Source: Acidobacteriota bacterium (lineage in GTDB: Bacteria > Acidobacteriota > Thermoanaerobaculia > Thermoanaerobaculales > Thermoanaerobaculaceae). Taken from it: a DNA stretch of 64,000 nt. Location: contig JACQZW010000024.1 in NCBI GenBank assembly GCA_016213675.1, forward strand, positions 1 through 64,000, written 5' to 3'. Below, piece by piece: positions 24,992 to 32,644 of this stretch. Under the pieces are notes generated by a model, which did no database searches, had not been told where the DNA came from, and saw only the letters and a program-made list of their open reading frames with translations. The first letter of the stretch is position 1. Each line of letters opens with the position of its first letter. The position numbers and the translations under genes are program-made.

Positions 24992-25141
24992 CTAGACGAC
25001 GCGTCGTCCGGAGATGAGTCTGATCACCAGGATGACCACCGCCACCACCAGCAGGATGTGGATCAGGCCGCCGGCCGTGGTCGAGGTGACCATGCCGAGC
25101 AACCACAAGACGAGGAGAATGACCAGGATTGTCCAGAGCAT
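24992..25141 (-). CDS. lmo0937-family small membrane protein
   Basis: A 49-residue protein with two hydrophobic helices (MLWTILVILLVLWLLGMVTS, then GGLIHILLVVAVVILVIRLI) and the basic end SGRRVV. It matches the known lmo0937/DUF5670 pattern (MLWTI..ILLVLWLLG, then a GG.IHILLV..... helix and R.I.GRR). GGAGGACTGCA gives a strong ribosome binding site. It lies 24 nt downstream of the BON lipoprotein gene. The family is small and of unknown function, linked to stress in other bacteria. Confidence 0.85.
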   Translation of the reverse strand: MLWTILVILLVLWLLGMVTSTTAGGLIHILLVVAVVILVIRLISGRRVV

Positions 25142-25165
25142 TGCAGTCCTCCAGTCGTGTCGGGC

Positions 25166-25717
25166 CTAGTACTTCATTTTCCCGACGAGGAGCTCGTTGT
25201 TGACGTCCTTGACGCCCGCGGTGCCGCGCGCGATGCGCTCGGCGTCGCTCTTGATCAGGTCGGAGCTGACGCGACCGAGGAGCGTCACGATCCCCTGCGA
25301 GGAGCTCACGTCGATGTCGCCGGCCTTGATCTCGGTGTTGGCGATGAGCTTCGACTTGACCTTCGAGCTGATCATGACGTCGTCGACCCAACTGCCGACC
25401 GTCCGCTCTCCGACGGTGAGGTCGTTCACCACACCGTGCACGCCCTCGGTGCGCCACGCGACGCGCCCGGCCTCTCGGCGAGCCTCCTCGGTGTCCACCA
25501 CGCCGGTCAGGTACACGACGCCTTCACGGGTCTGGACCTCGACCTGCCTCGCCTTGACCTTGTCGTTGGTTCCGAGTGACGCCTCGACCACCTTCGTGAT
25601 CCCCGAGTCGGCATCCCGCCTGCCCTCGGGCACCATCGACGAGGCGCACCCGGCGAGTGCGATCAACGCAACGCCCGCCAGCAGGGAGCCCGCCGCTGCA
25701 ACCAGTATTCGTTTCAT
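25166..25717 (-). CDS. OsmY-like lipoprotein with two BON domains
   Basis: A 183-residue lipoprotein (lipobox ALAGC, Cys24). Two BON domains follow at about 38-105 and 112-180, with VYLTGVVDTEEARREAGRVAW and VTLLGRVSSDLIKSDAERIA as core segments. OsmY-type proteins are periplasmic and induced by osmotic stress; BON domains bind phospholipids. It is the first gene after promoter P2 and likely starts a six-gene unit (BON, lmo0937, DUF3185, reductase, CsbD, cupin). The leader AGGAAAGGACGGTACCTC is nearly identical to that of the gene at 32069. Confidence 0.9.
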   Translation of the reverse strand: MKRILVAAAGSLLAGVALIALAGCASSMVPEGRRDADSGITKVVEASLGTNDKVKARQVEVQTREGVVYLTGVVDTEEARREAGRVAWRTEGVHGVVNDLTVGERTVGSWVDDVMISSKVKSKLIANTEIKAGDIDVSSSQGIVTLLGRVSSDLIKSDAERIARGTAGVKDVNNELLVGKMKY

Positions 25718-25750
25718 GAGGTACCGTCCTTTCCTGAACGTGCTTCCAAC

Positions 25751-25825
25751 CTAGTCCCCGGATCCCCCGCGGGTAAGAGCACTTACTACCCGGGAACCGG
25801 ACCGCGGCGTGGGTAGAAACTACCC
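25751..25825 (-). promoter_or_regulatory. Box A/B/CTAG promoter P2
   Basis: Reading on the minus strand: box A at 25825-25811 (GGGTAGTTTCTACCC, perfect inverted repeat), box B at 25791-25772 (GGGTAGTAAGTGCTCTTACC) and CTAG at 25754-25751. The gaps are 19 and 17 bp. The BON-lipoprotein ATG lies 34 nt beyond. Confidence 0.92.
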
Positions 25826-25863
25826 TTCAGGCGACGGCGCGCCTCGCGCCGGCGGTGGCGTCC

Positions 25864-26679
25864 CTACGGTGTCGGTGTGAACGTCTGGGCCGGGCGCGGC
25901 ATGAGATAGGTGCTCCGCACGAACGGGCGCTCGGCGACGACGTAGAAGGCGTAGATGAGCAGGTGGCCGGCCGCGGCCGCGACGAGTCCGGGGAGGGAGC
26001 CGTATACGAGCGCGTAGCCGTACCCCTGGAGCTGCCCCACGGAGTACATGGGGTTGCGCATGAAGCGATAGGGCCCGCCGTCACACGCGGAGGCCAGTGG
26101 GCGCCCGAGGAACATGTCGCGGAAGTAGTACACGTCGACGCCCACGGTGAGCGTGGCCCACAGCTTGACCAGGAGGCCCACCACGAACAGCGCCACCCCC
26201 GTGGCGAGGACGAGCGACGCGGGCACCGCCTGCTCCAACCCTGGAACGTGCAACGCCGCCATGCAGCCGACCCCCAGCCCCTGGTTGAGGAACATCAGCC
26301 CGGCCAGGGTCTCGTACGCACGGAACGCGCGCTCCTCGCCGAACCGAGCGATCGCGCGGACGGGAAGCTCCGATCTGAGGATCACCGCGTTGCCGCCGTA
26401 GTAGAAGAGGAGCGTGAAGAGGAAGTAGGGCAGCGTGAGCCGCCAGTCGGCGCGGGCGATGAGCACGTGGGCGAGCGACACGGAGGCGACACTCCCGGCC
26501 ACCCACGCGGCGTTGAGGTGCTCGAGCCGCCAGCCGGCCATCGCGAACAGCGTCGACACGACTCGCAGCACGCCCCGGAGGATGCCGGGCCCCCGCGGGG
26601 CCGGTTGCCCTGGGCACTGGGTACCCGCGGGCACGTCGTGATGGTCGTGTACCGCGGCGCGTGCACGGAAGTCCCTCAT
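25864..26679 (-). CDS. PEMT/ICMT-family membrane methyltransferase
   Basis: A 271-residue protein with about seven hydrophobic helices. The C-terminal part has the family motifs of phospholipid/isoprenylcysteine methyltransferases: GGPYRFMRNPMYSVGQLQGYG, then a hydrophobic hairpin and AERPF. These bind SAM within the membrane and methylate lipids or isoprenyl groups. The substrate here is unknown; lipid head-group methylation is plausible. It is transcribed from P3, with an unusually long leader of about 110 nt, and is the only gene on that transcript. An in-frame stop just upstream makes ATG 26679 the first possible start. Confidence 0.8.
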   Translation of the reverse strand: MRDFRARAAVHDHHDVPAGTQCPGQPAPRGPGILRGVLRVVSTLFAMAGWRLEHLNAAWVAGSVASVSLAHVLIARADWRLTLPYFLFTLLFYYGGNAVILRSELPVRAIARFGEERAFRAYETLAGLMFLNQGLGVGCMAALHVPGLEQAVPASLVLATGVALFVVGLLVKLWATLTVGVDVYYFRDMFLGRPLASACDGGPYRFMRNPMYSVGQLQGYGYALVYGSLPGLVAAAAGHLLIYAFYVVAERPFVRSTYLMPRPAQTFTPTP

Positions 26680-26790
26680 GCCTCACCCCCGCCGGCTTCG
26701 CAACCTGCCTGCCGCACGGAGGTGGCGTCCGCCGTGATCGACGGCGACACGGTCCGTGGAGTGCGTTCCTCTCCAGAGCACATCTGGAAC

Positions 26791-26865
26791 CTAGTGCACT
26801 CCGCCCGCACCTTTATCCGCACGTTCTACCCGGAATCGAAGCCGTCGACCAGGTAGGAACTACCC
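26791..26865 (-). promoter_or_regulatory. Box A/B/CTAG promoter P3
   Basis: On the minus strand: box A GGGTAGTTCCTACCT (26865-26851), box B beginning GGGTAGAACGTGCGG (26831-26812; the CTTCCC part is degenerate here) and CTAG (26794-26791). Spacing is 19 and 17 bp as elsewhere. Confidence 0.85.
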
Positions 26866-26990
26866 CCCCCGGTCCCCTCAAACAGCATCGCCCCGCCTCG
26901 TCATCGCGAGCACGGCACGGCCCGGGGCGGGCCGCTACTTCGGGGAAGCAACGCAGTGAGGCTCCGCGGTTGCGCTCCCTGGCCTCGCGT

Positions 26991-27207
26991 TGTCATCCCG
27001 AGGAGCAACGCGACGAGGGATCCTCTGCCTTTCATCATGGACAGTAGATCCCTCGCTTCGCTCGGGATGACACGTGCACGTGAGCGTCGGCGATTTGGTG
27101 GTGTCACTTGGGAGGCCCGCAGGGCCGAAGCAACCCTGGCGCGCTTGGAGCGCGATCAGGCGCATCGGGGTTGCTTCGTCGCCGCTTCGCGGCTCCTCGC
27201 AAGGACG
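26991..27207. repeat. Composite repeat fragments
   Basis: Two adjacent fragments of the dispersed repeat family. At 26991-27072, TGTCATCCCGAGGAG faces CTCGGGATGACAC. At 27105-27207, GGAGGCCCGCAGGGCCGAAG leads to a GGGGTTGCTTCGTCGCCGC block shared with copy B. No gene is seen from 26866 to 27332. Confidence 0.6.
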
Positions 27208-27332
27208 GTTCTTCTCTCGAGAGAGTGGCCCTGCCCAGGCCGTACCTTGCTCGTGCCGACGGCACCATCCTCGAAGAGGCGGCCGCCGGTCCCCTCGTCC
27301 TCGCGGCAGCGCGTGGTATAAGTCGGGCCAGC

Positions 27333-28157
27333 ATGACCTGGCAAGGGACAAAGGCGGTCGTAGCGAGGCTTGCGCAGGCGGACCGTTCCGCCGCCGAGAT
27401 CGCCTTCTACCTGGCGCTGTCGCTGGTGCCCCTGGTCGGCGTGACGATCGCGCTGGCTGGCCGCTGGCTTCCGCTCGACCTGAGCGCGTCCATCGAGGAA
27501 GTCCTGCGCGCGGTCCTGCCCGTGGAGTCGCAGGTTGGCGCGGGCGAGGTGCTGGAATGGGCGCGCTCCGCGGCCAGTCAGGGGTGGCTGACAGTTGGCT
27601 TCGTCGTGGCGCTGTGGACCTCGTTTCGCTTCATGTCGCTGTGCATCCGCTCGCTCGGCACGATCGTCTCCAGCGGGGTCCACCCGCCGGAGAAGGCCTG
27701 GCGCGCGGCTGCAAGATCGCTTCTGCTGCTCGTGGTCTGGATCGTGGCACTGGTGGCGACGGCGCTCTTCCTCGTCGTGGCGCCCGCCGTCGAGAGCGGC
27801 CTGCTTCGTCTCGCCAGGCTGTCGGACCTTTCGCTCTCGGCCTTCTCGGCGCTGCGGGCGGTCCTCCTGGCGGGGGTCCTGTTCGGCGCGTTCAACCTGA
27901 CCTACCGCGTGGTCGTCGGCGCGCGGGCGGGCTGGTTCCGGGTGGCGCTGGCCGCGCTGTTGGCCTCCCTGGGTTGGATCGGTGCCAGCCTGGGCTTCTC
28001 CCTCGTCGTCCCGGTGCTGTGGAAGGCAACGCTGCTCTACGGCACGCTCGGCAGCGTGGTGCTGTTCCTGCTCTGGGCCTACGTCATGGCCTGGGTTCTT
28101 CTGCTCGGCGGGTTCCTGCTCGTGCGGCCCGGCCGGCCGTCGGTTGCCGAGCCGTAG
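27333..28157 (+). CDS. YihY/BrkB-family membrane protein
   Basis: A 274-residue integral membrane protein with six predicted helices and the family pattern: an N-terminal AEIAFYLALSLVPLVGVTIAL segment, a central SSFRFMSLCIRSL-like region and a C-terminal GTLGSVVLFLLWAYVMAWVLLLGGFLL. The family (formerly called ribonuclease BN or BrkB) comprises inner-membrane proteins of unclear transport or lipid function. The frame is open well upstream, but the ATG at 27333 gives the normal N-terminus; GCGTGGTATAAGT just upstream could be a promoter -10 region. It lacks the box A/B promoter. Confidence 0.83.
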   Translation: MTWQGTKAVVARLAQADRSAAEIAFYLALSLVPLVGVTIALAGRWLPLDLSASIEEVLRAVLPVESQVGAGEVLEWARSAASQGWLTVGFVVALWTSFRFMSLCIRSLGTIVSSGVHPPEKAWRAAARSLLLLVVWIVALVATALFLVVAPAVESGLLRLARLSDLSLSAFSALRAVLLAGVLFGAFNLTYRVVVGARAGWFRVALAALLASLGWIGASLGFSLVVPVLWKATLLYGTLGSVVLFLLWAYVMAWVLLLGGFLLVRPGRPSVAEP

Positions 28158-28257
28158 TCCATGCCGTGACACGCGTCTAGCCTTGCCGGGCGCGGTGTCG
28201 TCCAAACGACCGGGCTGCACCTGACCTTTCGGGGTGATCGGCTGGACGGCTGCGTGG

Positions 28258-28875
28258 CTACCCGTCGTCGCCCGCTCGCCCGGTGGACGTCTCCGGGAGG
28301 GGCGCGACCAGCGAGGCCCGCACGATGAACCTCTTCGGTGCGCGCCCAACGTACGAGAACGGAAAACAGGTCACGAGGCTGAGGACGGTGTCGTCGGTCG
28401 GGTCGAGGACCCGGATGTCCTTCGGACCCACGACCTCGGTCGAGTCCACGACGTACTCGTAGGACCGCACCGGCGTGACGATCCGGATCGTGTCCTTCGG
28501 ACGGATGCCCCGGAGCTCGCGGAAGAACGAGTCCCGGTGCCCGGCGAGCGCCATGTTGCCGCGCTCGCCGGGCAGTGCTGTACCGGTGATGTGGCCGACC
28601 GCGATGGCCAGCGTGGTGTCGTCGTCCCCCTCCCGCACGATCGCCGTGACGCCGATCCGCGGGATCTCGATTCGCCCGAGGACGAGCGGATCCGCGCTGA
28701 CTCTCGTGGCGGGATCACGCGTCGTGACAGGGTAAAAGGCGCGCTCCTGACGCGCCTGGTAAACCCTGGTATTCAAGGTCGCCGCGAGCGCCCAGCCGAG
28801 GAGCGAGAGCCCGATGATCACGAGGGCGATCGCACTCCGGCGGAGCCACCGCGCGGCGCAGGAGATCCTCGTCAC
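28258..28875 (-). CDS. Sortase (class D-like)
   Basis: A 205-residue sortase. TM anchor at about 14-32, then the sortase barrel with catalytic His113 (LAGHRDSFFREL), Cys170 (SLVTCFPF) and Arg182 (RAPKRFIVRA). The order and motifs fit class D/E single-substrate sortases. It overlaps the upstream gene by 4 nt, and that gene encodes a protein ending in an LPATAS sorting signal, so this is a dedicated transpeptidase/substrate pair. Sortases are uncommon in organisms with outer membranes. The acceptor is unknown. Expression is expected from P4. Confidence 0.92.
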   Translation of the reverse strand: MTRISCAARWLRRSAIALVIIGLSLLGWALAATLNTRVYQARQERAFYPVTTRDPATRVSADPLVLGRIEIPRIGVTAIVREGDDDTTLAIAVGHITGTALPGERGNMALAGHRDSFFRELRGIRPKDTIRIVTPVRSYEYVVDSTEVVGPKDIRVLDPTDDTVLSLVTCFPFSYVGRAPKRFIVRASLVAPLPETSTGRAGDDG

Positions 28876-29591
28876 GCCACCCGTCTCGCCAGCACGCCGA
28901 GACCGAGCGCGCCGAGGAGCGACAGGAGCCCGAGCCCCGCATACATCGGGACTCTGCTCGCGGTCGCGGGCAGGATCTTCTGATCGAGAGAGCTGTCGGC
29001 CACGACGACCGGCGCCGGAGCAGGTTCGGGGACCGGCGGCGCCTCAGCCTTCGCCATCTCGAACGGCTTCACTTCCTTCTCCGGTGTCACGATGACGAGG
29101 GGTGCGGTCTCGTACTCTGCGACCTTCACCTCGTCCGGAATCGCGACCACCGGCTCCTTGACCTGGGCGGCGAGCTCCATGGCACGTTTGGTGGGATAGA
29201 CGATGTCATGTCCGCCGCTGCCCGGCGTGTTGGCGGCGAACCAGGTCCTGAGCGCCCTGGGCTGGCCGGCGATGGCTGGGTAGTAGACGTAGCGACTCCA
29301 GTCGACCTGCACGCCCTGGGTTCCCTCCTGGTGGGGAACCGTGAGGACGTTGACGTACAACTTCGACAAGTCCGCGCTCCTCACCTGCAGAAGATCGCGG
29401 TTCCAATGGAGCGGAACGACCTTGATCTGGTAGCTGCCGGGCTGCAGGATCGTGCCTCCCACGTCCAGCGGCTCGGTTAAGGTGAAAATGGCGTCCTCGG
29501 GGGTCTCCACCGCGTTCGCAGTGCCGGTGAGGCCGAAGCCGAGCAGCATGGCGCACAGGCCCACGGTCAACCAACTCGTCAGTTTCTTCAT
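28872..29591 (-). CDS. Secreted sortase substrate with LPATAS signal
   Basis: A 239-residue secreted protein. It has a signal peptide (MKKLTSWLTVGLCAMLLGFG...NA, about residue 27), an ordered domain (about 30-130) beginning FTLTEPLDVGGTILQPGSYQIKV, a Pro-rich stretch (PPVPEPAPAPVV) and a C-terminal sorting signal: LPATAS at 207-212, a hydrophobic helix and ARRVA. This is the classical tripartite sortase signal. The start is set by the signal peptide and AGAGGTGCTGAG, though the frame is open upstream. It is expressed from P4 and coupled to the sortase by a 4-nt overlap. The function of the anchored domain is unknown. Confidence 0.88.
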   Translation of the reverse strand: MKKLTSWLTVGLCAMLLGFGLTGTANAVETPEDAIFTLTEPLDVGGTILQPGSYQIKVVPLHWNRDLLQVRSADLSKLYVNVLTVPHQEGTQGVQVDWSRYVYYPAIAGQPRALRTWFAANTPGSGGHDIVYPTKRAMELAAQVKEPVVAIPDEVKVAEYETAPLVIVTPEKEVKPFEMAKAEAPPVPEPAPAPVVVADSSLDQKILPATASRVPMYAGLGLLSLLGALGLGVLARRVA

Positions 29592-29813
29592 CTCAGCACC
29601 TCTCTTTTCTTTCGCTCGTTTGCTGCTTGCTGGGGTTGAACGGCCGAAGGCAGCCGGGCCGTCGATGACATGGCGATGATCGTCGGATCGCCCTCCTTCC
29701 CGGGGAGAGGCGGGGGCAGCCGGCGTCAGCAGGTTGATGCCGGCCGGGTCCCCAGCTACGACGACGAATAGGCGTCTTGCGAGACATCGCGCATCCTTGA
29801 ACATGTTCTCAAG

Positions 29814-29888
29814 CTAGTCCTCGGATCCACTACGGGGAAGAGCACTTACTACCCGAGCGCGGACGCGCGGCGTGGGTAGAAACTACCC
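29814..29888 (-). promoter_or_regulatory. Box A/B/CTAG promoter P4
   Basis: On the minus strand: box A GGGTAGTTTCTACCC (29888-29874), box B GGGTAGTAAGTGCTCTTCCC (29854-29835) and CTAG (29817-29814). Gaps are 19 and 17 bp. The start codon of the sortase substrate is 223 nt away, the longest leader of the eleven. Confidence 0.92.
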
Positions 29889-30023
29889 GTCAGGCGGCCG
29901 GCTGCCCTCGCCGGCCTTCACGGTGCTCGGCGTGGGACCCTGCTCGATGCGCGTCCCGCGTCCCCGGCCGCCCTGGCGGCGATCCCGGCGACCGGGCCGC
30001 TCCGGTCCCACAGGAACGAGACG

Positions 30024-30049
30024 GCCCGCCCGGGTCTCCCCGAGCGGGC
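30024..30049 (-). terminator. Terminator-like hairpin after BON gene
   Basis: On the minus strand GCCCGCTCGGG, loop GAGA, CCCGGGCGGGC, an 11-bp stem with one G-U-type mismatch, 32 nt beyond the stop at 30081. It separates that gene from P4. Confidence 0.5.
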
Positions 30050-30080
30050 TCTATGTCCATCACGCCCCGGTCGGGGCGAC

Positions 30081-30635
30081 CTACTTCGTGTCGACGGAGA
30101 CGACCTTGATCACGCCCGCGACACCCTTGACGATCTTGTCCGCCTCCTGGCGGCGCGCGGCGGCGAACTCGCGGTTGAAGCCGAGCGTCACCACCCCGTC
30201 GGCGACCTCGGTGCCGATCCGGAATCCGTCAGTGCCCATCCTGTCGACCAGTGCGAGTCGAATCTTGGTCGCAAGGATGGCGTCCTTCAACTCCGCTTCG
30301 GCCTCGCCGGCTGCGACACCGGTCTTGTTGGGGTTCGCCACGCTGGCCTCGAGGAGGACGTCGTTCTTTACGCTCGACACGCCGGCGACCGACGTGGCGA
30401 TCGTCTCGGCGAGCTCGCGGGTCTCGCGCTTGTCGACCGTGCCCTTGAGGGTCACGGCTCCGGCGTTGGAGTCGACGTCCACGTGCATGCTGTCGGTGCC
30501 CAGCTTGTTGAGCAGGGCGAGCTTGACGTTCAGCGTGGTGATCCAGTCCTCCTTGGTGTCCGCGGCGTTCGCCGCGCCCACACCGATCAGCACCGCACCG
30601 ATCAGCGCCATCATCACGAGCGTCTTCAGTCTCAT
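30081..30635 (-). CDS. Periplasmic protein with two BON domains
   Basis: A 184-residue exported protein (signal peptide cleaved after ANAA, about residue 25). Two BON domains lie at about 35-98 and 118-182 (VTLKGTVDKRETRELAETIA; VTLGFNREFAAARRQEADKIV). This is a second OsmY-like protein in the island; unlike 25166-25717 it has no lipobox. It follows the DUF6600-type gene by 75 nt and probably shares promoter P5. GGGAGAAGGAC precedes the ATG. Confidence 0.88.
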   Translation of the reverse strand: MRLKTLVMMALIGAVLIGVGAANAADTKEDWITTLNVKLALLNKLGTDSMHVDVDSNAGAVTLKGTVDKRETRELAETIATSVAGVSSVKNDVLLEASVANPNKTGVAAGEAEAELKDAILATKIRLALVDRMGTDGFRIGTEVADGVVTLGFNREFAAARRQEADKIVKGVAGVIKVVSVDTK

Positions 30636-30710
30636 GTCCTTCTCCCTGTGTCTGGTGAGGCGCGGCCTGGTATCCCGTCCTGGCCGCGCCCCCCCTTCTA
30701 CTTCTTCCTT

Positions 30711-32069
30711 CTACTTCTTCCGCTTGTCGTCTTCCGACTTCTTCTTGTTCTCGTCATCCTCGTCCGCGAGCTTCTTCTGGCTCTGGTTGGTCGCGCGGCC
30801 GGGTTGGTTCACGCGCACGGACTCGCGCTTCGCCTTCTGTCGCACCTCGAGCTGTTGCGCGGCGATCCGCTGCTGCTGCTGCAGCGCCTCACGCTCGACC
30901 TGTTGGCGCTTGACGATCTTCTCGCGCTCGGCCTGCGCGCCCACCCTGGCGATCTCCTGCTGCTGGAGCTTGTCGATCTTCCGCTTCTCGTCGGCCTGGT
31001 ACTTCAGGAGATCCTGCTGCTCACGGCGCTCGATCCGATCGAGCTGCTGGGGATCGTTGCGCGGCGCGGGGACGGCCCGCGGGGCGATCTGGTACTCCGG
31101 GGCGTCGCGACGCTGCGTCGCAGGCCTGCCGTTGTCCTGGACCGTGGGCGGCGTTCCTTCGCGCAGACCGGCGTTGGCGCTCGGCCCGATGCGCACCGTC
31201 TCGAGCTTCTGCCGCTCGGGCCGGTAGATGCGCACCTCGCTCTTCGCCACCGCGGAACGCGTCTTCAACGTCGTTCCGGCGACGCGCAGCGAGGGCACGC
31301 GCTGGCCGGTCACCTGCTCGATGCGTCGAACGTCGACGCCTCGGTTCACCACCCGGTTGTCGATGGTGGTGTAGTTGGTGATGTTGGTGGTGTTGTGGAT
31401 GATGGTGACGTTGCGCGCCGTCGGGAGCATGTAGCGCGACAGGCGAGGATCGAGGAAGGAGCGCTCCGGCACGAAGCTGTAGGCATCCGGCCGGATGCCG
31501 ACGCTCAGGTTGAACCCGCCGAGCCTGATGCCGACGCCGATCTCGAAGCCGACCGCAGGCGGCAGCGGCGCCCAGCCCAGGTAGCCTCCGCCGTGCTGCC
31601 AGGAGACCCAGGCCGGCCCCCAGACCGTGCCGGGGACCCAGAGCCAACCGAACCGCTGATCCCACGCCCAACGGCCGTAGTGGTAGGTAGCCCAGCCGAA
31701 CGGCTCGTACGACACCCAGGTCCAGCCGTACTCGGTGGCCACCCAGCGGCCGTCGCTGTACGGGCGCCAGTAGGGGTGCACGTCGTAGGGGAACCAGGCC
31801 CAACCGTAGTGGCGGGTCAGCACCCAGTCGCCGTAGGGGGACAGCTCCTCGTAGAAGAAGCCGACATCGCCCCGCGGCGAGTACCGGTCGTCGTCGCGCC
31901 AGTTGCCGTCGCGCCGGTCGTCGCCCCGCCGGTCGTCATAGCGGTCCCGGTCGTCGTATTGCTGGTTTGAACCCGGGGGAGGGCCGTAGCCGGGAGACTG
32001 CGCGTAGGCCGCGCACCCGGTGACGACTCCCAGCAGGATGGCAAAGGTTGCCGGTCGGAGCAGGTTCAT
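30711..32069 (-). CDS. DUF6600-type envelope protein with coiled-coil tail
   Basis: A 452-residue exported protein. The N-terminus has a lipobox-like VVTGC (Cys19) but also an AYAQ cleavage site, so anchoring is unsure. An Asp/Arg-rich low-complexity stretch (about 37-68) is followed by a Trp/Tyr/Gly-rich region (about 70-165: SPYGDWVLTRHYGWAWFPY, GRWVATEYGWTWVSYEPFGW), the hallmark of DUF6600. A variable domain comes next, then a long Gln/Arg/Glu coiled coil (about 330-440) and a lysine-rich end. The role is unknown. The start at 32069 is fixed by the conserved leader AGAAAGGACGGTGCCTC and the 34-nt distance from promoter P5. Confidence 0.85.
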   Translation of the reverse strand: MNLLRPATFAILLGVVTGCAAYAQSPGYGPPPGSNQQYDDRDRYDDRRGDDRRDGNWRDDDRYSPRGDVGFFYEELSPYGDWVLTRHYGWAWFPYDVHPYWRPYSDGRWVATEYGWTWVSYEPFGWATYHYGRWAWDQRFGWLWVPGTVWGPAWVSWQHGGGYLGWAPLPPAVGFEIGVGIRLGGFNLSVGIRPDAYSFVPERSFLDPRLSRYMLPTARNVTIIHNTTNITNYTTIDNRVVNRGVDVRRIEQVTGQRVPSLRVAGTTLKTRSAVAKSEVRIYRPERQKLETVRIGPSANAGLREGTPPTVQDNGRPATQRRDAPEYQIAPRAVPAPRNDPQQLDRIERREQQDLLKYQADEKRKIDKLQQQEIARVGAQAEREKIVKRQQVEREALQQQQRIAAQQLEVRQKAKRESVRVNQPGRATNQSQKKLADEDDENKKKSEDDKRKK

Positions 32070-32102
32070 GAGGCACCGTCCTTTCTCGGACATGCCTCCA
32101 AA

Positions 32103-32177
32103 CTAGGCCTCGGATCCAGCACCGGGAAGAGCACTTACTACCCGGGAGCCGAAGCGCGTCGTGGGTAGAAACTACCC
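32103..32177 (-). promoter_or_regulatory. Box A/B/CTAG promoter P5
   Basis: On the minus strand: box A GGGTAGTTTCTACCC (32177-32163), box B GGGTAGTAAGTGCTCTTCCC (32143-32124) and CTAG (32106-32103). Gaps of 19 and 17 bp; ATG 34 nt from the CTAG start. This copy matches the consensus at every position. Confidence 0.93.
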
Positions 32178-32243
32178 CTCCTCCGCGTGAGACGGAGGAG
32201 CTCCCTCGCCGCGTCGCTCCGCCCGAGTCACATCGCCGGAAGC

Positions 32244-32485
32244 GTCATCCTGAGCGGACAGAGCGAGCGACGGATGCGGGAGCACCGCGCCAGTTGCAGC
32301 GAGCGCGCCCACTGCCTGCCACCCGACCGCCACCGGGTTCCGGCCTTAGCCCTGCAAACCGCGTCGCGCCACCCGCCCAACCCTCCGCGCGATTTCGGCG
32401 CGCCTGGAGAGCCACGCTGCACGTCTGGGTCAACCTCGGGCGCCTCGGGATCCTTCGTCGTCGCTGCGCTCCTCCTCAGGATGAC
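32244..32485 (+). repeat. Composite dispersed repeat, copy C
   Basis: Plus-strand copy related to 20938-21162 and (reversed) 252-410. Facing ends are GTCATCCTGAGCG and CTCCTCAGGATGAC; internal blocks are GGATGCGGGAGCACCGCGCC and GTCGCGCCACCCGCCCAACC. It lies in a gene-free stretch between P5 and the end of the GGDEF-EAL gene. Confidence 0.72.
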
Positions 32486-32644
32486 GGAGGGAGTCGCGCG
32501 GCACTCACTCGCCTCATCGGGTTACTTCCTCGACGAAGCGGCTCGGGCTTGCCGTCCTGTGCTCAGGATCACGGAGGAGGCGTACAGTGCCCGCTCGCCT
32601 GACTGTGGGCTTCCTCGAAGACGAAGCCTGCGGAGGTTTCCTGT

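Noticed and set aside
26680-26790. A short frame (starting MCSGEERTPRTV) between P3 and the methyltransferase gene as a leader peptide
   Set aside because: Its ATG lies only about 8 nt from CTAG, so it would be leaderless, with no ribosome binding site and no similarity to other leaders.
29592-29804. In-frame N-terminal extension of the sortase substrate starting near 29804
   Set aside because: It would bury an excellent signal peptide and ribosome binding site at 29591, and its ATG lies almost at the expected transcript start.
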